Position numbers and translations under genes: made by a program. A stretch of 64,000 bases of DNA from Paenibacillus_E allorhizoplanae (GTDB taxonomy: Bacteria > Bacillota > Bacilli > Paenibacillales > NBRC-103111): positions 372,001 through 436,000 of the forward strand of contig NZ_CAKMMW010000004.1 in the NCBI RefSeq assembly GCF_927798215.1. The letters run 5' to 3'. Shown here piece after piece: positions 57,776-64,000 of the stretch; within the stretch, counting starts at the first letter, position 1; every line of letters begins with the position of its first letter. Below the pieces are notes generated by a model, which saw only the letters and a list, made by a program, of their open reading frames with translations, was not told the DNA's origin and made no database searches.

Positions 57776-58894
57776 TTAGCGGTCCCAAGGTCCCCAAAGT
57801 CCCTGTTTCCCTCTTAATTTGGCAAGCGCCTCCATATAATAGTAATCTCCGTAAATTAGAGGACGGTTAACATTTTGATTCATTGGAAGATTACCAGTGC
57901 CATAAAGCAAGATGGCCTCTTCAGATTCGTCTGCACGATAGAACTTGGTTAAAGACTCCAGGATGGCTAAAGCCTGCTCTCTGTAATAGCCACCTTTCCC
58001 TCCCCCTATTGCATCGGCCAAGTCCAAGAGTCCACTAGCTGCAATCGCGGCTGCGCTCGAATCTCTCGGAGCGTTCTCAACCGAAGGTAAATAAAAATCC
58101 CAATAAGGGACATGGTCATCTGGAAGATTCCCTAAGAAAAAATCAGCCGCCCGCTCAGCAATCCATAAAAATTCTCGGCGTTGAGTATGTTTGAATCCAA
58201 GTGTCCACCCATAGATGCCCCAAGACGCTCCCCGAGACCAGGCCGAATCTTCGGAGAAACCTTGCCCTCCCAGAGTGCCTGTAAAAACACCAGTCACTGG
58301 GTCAAAGCAGATTACATGCCGTATAGATCCATCTTTACGCATAAAATGTTTAGCGGCAGTCATCGTATGGGCTTCAGCGATAATTTTGAATCGTGGATCC
58401 CCTGTTTGTTCTGATGCCCAATATAATAAAGGCATATTCATCAGACAATCGATGATTGCCCAGCCTGTCCGCTCTGGCTGGTTCCATGCCCGGATAAAGC
58501 GTCCGTTAATATTGAATCTGCCTGCTAAATGGCTGGCTGCAACCATAGCCCTGCGTTTGGAAAACTCATTGTTCGTGGTCTGCCAATTAGCGATAGAGCT
58601 TAATGTCCACATAAACCCTAAATCGTGACTCAATGAGTCGTAGTCGTGAAGCAAATCATCCAACTGGGCTTCGCACTGATTTGCGATTTGTCGGAGTTCC
58701 TTGTCATCGTGTTCCCGATTGACGAGCCACAATAAACCAGTCCAAAAACCTGCAGTCCAATATACCGGCGGCATTAATTGATACTCTCCATCATGCGAGC
58801 CGTGCGGGAAGCGAGCTCCAATTCGTTGACTCGCGGTTCGAACTTTATCAACTCCTGCTGCCCAAGCTTCTTCAATCCATTCTCTAGTTTGCAT
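57776..58894 (-). CDS. GH88 unsaturated glucuronyl hydrolase
   Basis: The protein has 372 residues with an alpha/alpha-barrel pattern. The catalytic Asp region is SLSHDLGFMWTLSS near residue 90, and WSRGASWGIYGWTLGF and DSSAAAIAASGLLDL are GH88 signatures. It hydrolyses the unsaturated uronic acid left at the non-reducing end by polysaccharide lyases. No signal peptide is seen, so it acts inside the cell. Together with the PL8 lyase at 60020 it forms a lyase-hydrolase pair suited to xanthan, hyaluronan or chondroitin fragments. Confidence 0.92.
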   Translation of the reverse strand: MQTREWIEEAWAAGVDKVRTASQRIGARFPHGSHDGEYQLMPPVYWTAGFWTGLLWLVNREHDDKELRQIANQCEAQLDDLLHDYDSLSHDLGFMWTLSSIANWQTTNNEFSKRRAMVAASHLAGRFNINGRFIRAWNQPERTGWAIIDCLMNMPLLYWASEQTGDPRFKIIAEAHTMTAAKHFMRKDGSIRHVICFDPVTGVFTGTLGGQGFSEDSAWSRGASWGIYGWTLGFKHTQRREFLWIAERAADFFLGNLPDDHVPYWDFYLPSVENAPRDSSAAAIAASGLLDLADAIGGGKGGYYREQALAILESLTKFYRADESEEAILLYGTGNLPMNQNVNRPLIYGDYYYMEALAKLRGKQGLWGPWDR

Positions 58895-59119
58895 TTCTTC
58901 TACTCTCCTTCTGATACTAGCATTCGTGAGTTCGTTACCTGCATCCCTGATGACGCCCCTTGAAGCAAACTTAGCTTATACTGCTTTCCATGGTTCGCTC
59001 AATGTACATGTTTTTATGTCATAAACAAAAAAATGAAAATGCTTAATCTACTCGGTTGTTTATACCTCGAAATATGTTTATGTATTTTAGAATCTGTAAA
59101 GAGTATGTAAAGCTTTTCA

Positions 59120-59154
59120 TAAAAAAAAGAGGTTGCCTTTGTCGGACAACCTCT
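59120..59154 (-). terminator. Terminator after the alpha/beta hydrolase gene
   Basis: On the minus strand AGAGGTTG (59154-59147) pairs with CAACCTCT (59135-59128), followed by a T run of eight. Confidence 0.85.
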
Positions 59155-59167
59155 CATTGGATTCAAT

Positions 59168-59902
59168 TCATTTTCCATGACCATATCTGCGTACAAACTC
59201 TACAATTGGCTCAGGCATAATCAAACTATGCGGATGATGACCAACACCTGCCTTAACGATTGTTTCAATAGTTCCACCGAGTTCTGTGTAACGACTCACT
59301 AATATCGCTCCATTCTCAGCGTAAGGTACGATAGCGTCGGCGTCACCTGCTATTAGAAGAATGGGGATTCCAGCGGATGCCACTGCCTTTACCCGATCGA
59401 GCGGAGAAATGCCTGCTGAAAGGCTTTCTTCTTCAGTAATACCATACGCGGTTAGACATTCTTGCCACTGTCTGTTTGCACCAATCCCTTTGCCCTTACC
59501 ACCGGGCCAACTTCTAATATCGAGCACGGGAGCATCAAGGTACAGAAGTGATACCTGCTCGGGATATGTCGCTGCATAGTTAAATGCATACAGCCCACCG
59601 CGGCTAAATCCAAATATAATTGCTTTTTCCGCTAACCCAAATGTGCGGGTGACGAATGACTGGAATTTTAGCATCCCTTCTACCGCATCCGGGCAACCAT
59701 ACTGATCGTGCTGCTTATAATATGCACGACAGTAACCTTCTTTAAGTAGCGCCATGTCTGCATAGTCGAAGTAATCAAAAAACTCCGCTCGCCAAACCCA
59801 CGGTTTACCCTCGGCAGGTAATTTGGGAAACACAACAAAGCCTTCCTTTCCGTCAAGTTCAAACTTGACTCGCTCATAGCCATTCCAATCCGTAATTCGC
59901 AT
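59168..59902 (-). CDS. Alpha/beta hydrolase
   Basis: The protein has 244 residues. The nucleophile elbow is GFSRGG near residue 100, and ILLIAGDADAIVPYAENG and VGHHPHSL provide the Asp and His of the triad. It has no signal peptide. It lies between the PL8 lyase and the GH88 gene, with its own terminator. It is probably an esterase for acylated oligosaccharides, but the substrate is not known. Confidence 0.85.
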   Translation of the reverse strand: MRITDWNGYERVKFELDGKEGFVVFPKLPAEGKPWVWRAEFFDYFDYADMALLKEGYCRAYYKQHDQYGCPDAVEGMLKFQSFVTRTFGLAEKAIIFGFSRGGLYAFNYAATYPEQVSLLYLDAPVLDIRSWPGGKGKGIGANRQWQECLTAYGITEEESLSAGISPLDRVKAVASAGIPILLIAGDADAIVPYAENGAILVSRYTELGGTIETIVKAGVGHHPHSLIMPEPIVEFVRRYGHGK

Positions 59903-60019
59903 AGTCCTTCTTCCCCAATCACTTTTTCAATCATCCATCTCTAAATTTACACGTCCTCTCCATAGTTCTTCTATAAACAATTTTCAGTGAATAAACACTT
60001 TTTTTCTAAACCGAACTAA

Positions 60020-61190
60020 TTAATAACTAGATAAATTGACATTGTCGAAGCTCATAGAACTGTTTAAATTCCCGGAATTACCTACCAGCAATTTATCCAG
60101 CGTGCTAACCCCAGAATAACGGTAGTTCCATTGTGACGCCCTTAGCTGACCATCTACGTACACGTCGAATTTTTTTGTTGAAGGATTAATGATAACCTTC
60201 AGTCTGTAAGATACGCCAGGCGTAATGGACGTCAAAATATCTGTCTTTGTTCCTGCATTGTAGCCCCACATCTTCCCGTTTTCCATGACGATGTGTGAGG
60301 CAATGTTACTTGATGTCAGGCTGCTGTCGGACATGATGAGTGCATTTTTCCAGTAGTTATCATCTGAAGTAACGGTAACTTCAGCAATTAAATTGCTGCC
60401 TTGTGGGGTGTTGAATAATCTATAGGCGTCTGCTCTACCGCCAGTTGCGTTAGTAGCCAATTTTACAGCTTTTTCGGCACTTGAGCCATTAACACTTTGT
60501 ACTGCTATCGTATTGAGCGATATTCCACCGTTATCGCCGACCCACCCATTTTGTCCGTTAAGATTGCCCGCCGTCATATTATTAAAGTTCTCATTGATCA
60601 AATAACTTAATGTTAAAGGCAGATAAGACACCTTCGCATCGTCAAAACTCATTGAGCTGTTTAGATTCCCCGAGTTGGCAACCAGAAACTTATCAAGTTT
60701 GGTTATTCCGGAATAACGGTAGCTCCATTGGGATACTCGAATCACATCATTCACATAGATATCGAATTTTTTGGTAAAAGTATTAATAACAGCTTTCAGA
60801 CGGTAAGGAACGCCAGGGGTGATGGAAGTCAAAATATCCGTCTTCGTACCACCGTTGTAACCCCACATCTTGCCGTTTTCCATGACGATATGCGCGGCAA
60901 TGTTGTTGGAGGTGAGACTGCTGTCTGCTACAATCATCGCATTTTTCCAATAATTATCGTCTGCAGTAACAGTGACTTCTGCAGTCAGGAATCCGCCTTG
61001 TGGGGCGTTGAATAATCTATAAGCGTCTGCTCTACCACCCGTTGCCTTGGTTGCCAATTTAACCGATTTATCAGTTGCAGATCCGTTAAGAGCTTGCACC
61101 CCAATAATATTGGCCGACACACCTCCGTTATCTCCGACCCAACCGCCTTGACTGTTCAGATCAGCCGCCATCATGTCATTAAAGTTCTCG
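60020..61190. repeat. Intragenic tandem duplication in the PL8 gene
   Basis: The DNA encoding the two C-terminal modules (about 60020-60595 and 60620-61190) is duplicated, with shared stretches such as the region encoding DNYWKNA and MENGKMWGYN. The copies have diverged at many third positions, so the duplication is not recent. Confidence 0.8.
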
Positions 61191-63652
61191 TTGAACGCAT
61201 AGCCTGTGACTGGGCCTGCCGGATTGTTAAAGTAAACCTTGAAACTTTTTCCGAGAGATCCGCTTACATTGACCGTTATTGTAGTCACGCCGCCGCTTGT
61301 GCTTACGGTAACTCCTGGATCAAGATAGGCGATCGGGCCCAAATTCTTCGCAAGATTTATTACGATCGTGCCTGTATTTGCCTTCGTAGGATCGGATACG
61401 GAGACCTCTGTCCCATTCTCGCTGCCCCGAACCATGACCGATGCTTTTTTGTTGCTTGTTACTTCACCCACCGTTTTGACAGCGTCCTGCCAGAAATTGA
61501 TGCCGGTCACATTCAGATTGTTCTCCGTTACTGCTTGAGCTTGCGTGCTGTTTTCCAAAATCGTGATATCCGGATTGGCGGCATATTTTGCCACTTGCGC
61601 AGACGATTTGTTCGGCAACTGTACATAGGAATAGCTACCATTGGTAGGGGTTGTACCATGATCCATCCATAAGGTTAAATAATTGCGTGTATAGTCTACA
61701 GAGTAATCAGGGTACAAGTTGCTGTCGTTATAGTGATTATTTATGCTTTTCCAGTTAGCTGTCCGCGACTCTCTTAAGCCTTTAACAGTGGAGGATTGTG
61801 GAAAATAATAACCCAAGTCGGATCCAGCGGTATTGCCTGCGAGATACGCCCAACTTACTCCAGACATCGTTTCTGACCACCCCAATGCAGAGGACTTCTG
61901 TACGCCGCCCACAATAAACGTGTTATTTCCGTTTCCGTTCCCGTTCAGCTTTCGGTTTTCGACAATCGTCTCCACGGGGCTGGTGGTGTTCGTCGATTGA
62001 ATGCCTGCACCCAGATTGACGATTTCATCGTCAAACATAAACCAGGACTTGTTGGCTGACAGAGAGTAAACAGCGTCTTGGACCTGCATGCCTGTTACGC
62101 CATATAAACCGCTTACATCAGTGCCTCCGACCCAGCTGGATCCGTTCTTCTTCGCAGGTCCTGGCTCGCTGTTCTGAATGACCGTCGTGCCTGCCAAACG
62201 GTGGCTGTCTACGGTCGGCCAGAAGGCATCCATATACTGAGCGAGGTCTGAATTGTACAGATACGTCATGCCGTCTCCAGTATGCCAGCCCTTGACGTTC
62301 TCATCGTTAATCAATTCATAATTGGCCACTTTATCGGAAGTCATGCTGACACCGAATGTAAAGTCCGGTCTTCTGTGCACTGCTCTGGCCATATTCGGAT
62401 ATTGCTTATTTAATATCAGATCGCCTCTAGGTGTAATGCTGGAATCGTTCACAATTGCTTTAGTCTGTGCAATGATCTGAATCGAGCTTAATGTAGCGTA
62501 AGGCGTCGGGGATGCTGCTTCGCTCATCCATTGCTTGATCATGGACTTGTAACGCAAAACATCCGCAGAATTAGGTGCTGAATATGCCAATCTAACCACA
62601 CTGGAACCTAGTCTGCCCATAGAGCTACCCGTTGAGTAAACTCCCAAATCATCAGAACCTATTCTGGCAATGTTCCGACCATTGACCATAGCCATCATGC
62701 TGTCGTTGTAAAACAACGGCTCGTAAGCTTTGTAGATCCATTGATACACATTGCTCAGGTTCGGGTCGGTAATGTCCCATGTAGAGCCCGCAACAATATA
62801 CATCACCTGGGTCAGATTATCGAGCATCGAAAGTCCGTAACCACCATTGTAAGAAATAAGTGCCGTATGCTGCAGGAACGAGCCATCACTGTAAAATCCT
62901 TCGCCTGAAGCAACGTAAGCAAGCACAGGACTAAGACCGTTCACACCCGTAGTGATTTTAGCACTGTTCTTGGTAATGATACCGCTTGTAATGATAATAT
63001 TGCAGGTCCAAACCCTGTTAGCACCCGTGTTACCACTATTAAGAGCAAGCGTTTGCCGGCTTACTTCTGCCTCCCAATTACTGATTTGCAGGGAGGAAAG
63101 TGACGAATATAGCTGAACGATAATACTGTTGATCGAAAGCGGAGAAGCAATCTGCCAATCGTACCAGTTGTTGGTGGTATTTTGATAGCCTCTGACTGGA
63201 ACACTCGAATTGTACTGGTTGGCATACATCCAATCCATGCCGCTTATAATATCCGCCAGCAAACTCTGATTTTGGTACAAGCTTGTGCCTCGAGTACTGT
63301 AGGCAAGTGCCATTCCCTGCAGTTGGCTAAAATCACCGGAAACTTTGGAGGAGGACATAGTTGGACCGAGTGGATTGCTTGCACCCCACAGATAGTTTCG
63401 GTTAGGAGCTTTGTTCATGGTGCTCCAACTCGTCTGGGCATTGGTATCGATAGTTGTGATTGTAGGAGCAATATCCGGATCGGTCGCAACGTAGTCGTTT
63501 CCTCCCGAAATGACATCATATATCTTTAAGCGTAATACATCATATTCGTCCCCGCTTGCAACAACTTTAGCATTTGGCAGCAGAAATAAATTAATAAGCA
63601 TGGCACCCAGCACAATAATCGCAGCTATTTTGGTCGTTTTCCAATTAAACAT
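60020..63652 (-). CDS. Secreted PL8-family polysaccharide lyase with duplicated C-terminal modules
   Basis: The protein has 1210 residues. A signal peptide (about 1-33) precedes the PL8 alpha/alpha domain (40-380), with NNWYDWQIASP, catalytic-region GSFLQHTALISYNGGYG (His and Tyr) and NGRNIARIG. The central beta-sandwich runs to about 840. Two tandem modules of about 170 residues (about 855-1030 and 1035-1210) are near copies of each other and resemble concanavalin-type sugar-binding domains. PL8 enzymes cleave hyaluronan, chondroitin or xanthan by beta-elimination. ATG at 63652 is preferred because ATG at 63658 abuts GGAG. A cre-like palindrome lies 78 bp upstream. Confidence 0.92.
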   Translation of the reverse strand: MFNWKTTKIAAIIVLGAMLINLFLLPNAKVVASGDEYDVLRLKIYDVISGGNDYVATDPDIAPTITTIDTNAQTSWSTMNKAPNRNYLWGASNPLGPTMSSSKVSGDFSQLQGMALAYSTRGTSLYQNQSLLADIISGMDWMYANQYNSSVPVRGYQNTTNNWYDWQIASPLSINSIIVQLYSSLSSLQISNWEAEVSRQTLALNSGNTGANRVWTCNIIITSGIITKNSAKITTGVNGLSPVLAYVASGEGFYSDGSFLQHTALISYNGGYGLSMLDNLTQVMYIVAGSTWDITDPNLSNVYQWIYKAYEPLFYNDSMMAMVNGRNIARIGSDDLGVYSTGSSMGRLGSSVVRLAYSAPNSADVLRYKSMIKQWMSEAASPTPYATLSSIQIIAQTKAIVNDSSITPRGDLILNKQYPNMARAVHRRPDFTFGVSMTSDKVANYELINDENVKGWHTGDGMTYLYNSDLAQYMDAFWPTVDSHRLAGTTVIQNSEPGPAKKNGSSWVGGTDVSGLYGVTGMQVQDAVYSLSANKSWFMFDDEIVNLGAGIQSTNTTSPVETIVENRKLNGNGNGNNTFIVGGVQKSSALGWSETMSGVSWAYLAGNTAGSDLGYYFPQSSTVKGLRESRTANWKSINNHYNDSNLYPDYSVDYTRNYLTLWMDHGTTPTNGSYSYVQLPNKSSAQVAKYAANPDITILENSTQAQAVTENNLNVTGINFWQDAVKTVGEVTSNKKASVMVRGSENGTEVSVSDPTKANTGTIVINLAKNLGPIAYLDPGVTVSTSGGVTTITVNVSGSLGKSFKVYFNNPAGPVTGYAFNENFNDMMAADLNSQGGWVGDNGGVSANIIGVQALNGSATDKSVKLATKATGGRADAYRLFNAPQGGFLTAEVTVTADDNYWKNAMIVADSSLTSNNIAAHIVMENGKMWGYNGGTKTDILTSITPGVPYRLKAVINTFTKKFDIYVNDVIRVSQWSYRYSGITKLDKFLVANSGNLNSSMSFDDAKVSYLPLTLSYLINENFNNMTAGNLNGQNGWVGDNGGISLNTIAVQSVNGSSAEKAVKLATNATGGRADAYRLFNTPQGSNLIAEVTVTSDDNYWKNALIMSDSSLTSSNIASHIVMENGKMWGYNAGTKTDILTSITPGVSYRLKVIINPSTKKFDVYVDGQLRASQWNYRYSGVSTLDKLLVGNSGNLNSSMSFDNVNLSSY

Positions 63653-63729
63653 AAACATTCTCCTCTCATTTCGATATACTTAGAATTTTTACAGTCATCT
63701 AAATCTCGATATTGACGATTCAGACATTT

Positions 63730-63743
63730 TGAAAGCGCTTGCC
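63730..63743. promoter_or_regulatory. cre-like site upstream of the PL8 lyase
   Basis: TGAAAGCGCTTGCC matches TGWAANCGNTNWCA at 12 of 14 positions and has a GAAAGCGCTT core. It lies 78 bp before the lyase start, a normal place for CcpA repression. The remaining 63744-64000 shows no supported gene. Confidence 0.6.
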
Positions 63744-64000
63744 GAATTATCTTCAGTCACCTCCTAAATTTTTAAAATAACCTACCCAGCTCATTTATCT
63801 GTGAACGAATCAATCGTTCCTTGTTTACAGTACTATCCTTATTTCAAATTGGGCAATAAACAATATTTTTGACCATAAACATTACTCTTGTCGTAAGATC
63901 CACCTGAAGGTTTTATTAAAAAGAACTGTTATTTACAAGAGTTCACCGAAAATTCTTGGCACAATTTCCTCAAATCAATATAGATCTTTTCGACATGAGA

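Noticed and set aside
59032..59045. cre-like TGAAAATGCTTAAT upstream of GH88
   Set aside because: Only about 11 of 14 matches, and the central CG is missing.
60728..61672. Plus-strand ORFs of 95 and 192 codons opposite the PL8 gene
   Set aside because: They are antisense shadows of a continuous lyase frame with clear PL8 motifs.
1..64000. CRISPR arrays, rRNA, tRNA, riboswitches
   Set aside because: No regularly spaced direct repeats of CRISPR size, and no recognisable rRNA, tRNA or riboswitch sequence, were seen on reading both strands. A dedicated search could still find a diverged element.

Overview
The window looks like the chromosome of a facultatively anaerobic, spore-former-type Bacillota close to Paenibacillus. 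The evidence is GGAGG-type ribosome binding sites, lplB/lplC-type sugar ABC permeases beside a dCache-AraC regulator, CBO0543-family and IS110 genes, Bacillus-type Fnr proteins with a C-terminal cysteine cluster, and long Bacillus-type HPF. No rRNA, tRNA or CRISPR array was seen.

Layout. 1-1685 holds the start of a secreted GH10-like xylanase (minus strand). 1686-2474 is a gene-poor stretch with a cre-like site and the tail of an IS3-type transposase, followed by an AT-rich arsR-sulP pair. From 4.7 to 42.3 kb almost every transcription unit belongs to anaerobic life. It contains an hbd-ackA-pduL operon, a Crp/Fnr regulator, a DUF2249/MIP18 operon, an FNT channel, nreA-nreC-nreB, fnr1, and a seven-to-eight-gene operon for a membrane-linked Nas/Nap-type molybdoenzyme with its own NarK-PAS transporter. 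These are followed by hemerythrin-RIC-heme protein, nirBD, hemerythrin-hpf, moeA-moaA, mrp, a 67-residue small-protein gene, adhE-pflB-pflA, mobA, fnr2, a diguanylate cyclase, doxX and two genes of unknown function. 42.3-47.4 kb is a patchy region with small ORFs, an IS110 element with a candidate bridge RNA, IS21-like end repeats, a small SGNH hydrolase and a CBO0543 membrane protein. 47.4-63.7 kb is a polysaccharide-utilisation locus: GH2, SGNH esterase, AraC regulator, SBP, two permeases, GH88, alpha/beta hydrolase and a PL8 lyase.

How it works together. I found 19 Fnr-type palindromes (TGTGA-N6-TCACA or close). Thirteen lie with their centre exactly 32 nt from the centre of a -10 hexamer, and three more lie at 33 nt, which is the geometry of class II activation at about -41.5. 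They drive nitrate entry and reduction, nitrite reduction to ammonium, molybdenum cofactor synthesis, Fe-S carriers and repair, NO-related hemerythrins, ribosome hibernation and mixed-acid fermentation. No narGHJI is present. The Mo enzyme with a four-cluster ferredoxin, a Tat-Rieske protein and a histidine-rich membrane subunit carrying a CxxC...CxxC tail is the best candidate for the nitrate-respiration enzyme, and it is the most unusual system in the window. Starts were chosen by ribosome binding sites, so several differ from the longest ORF.
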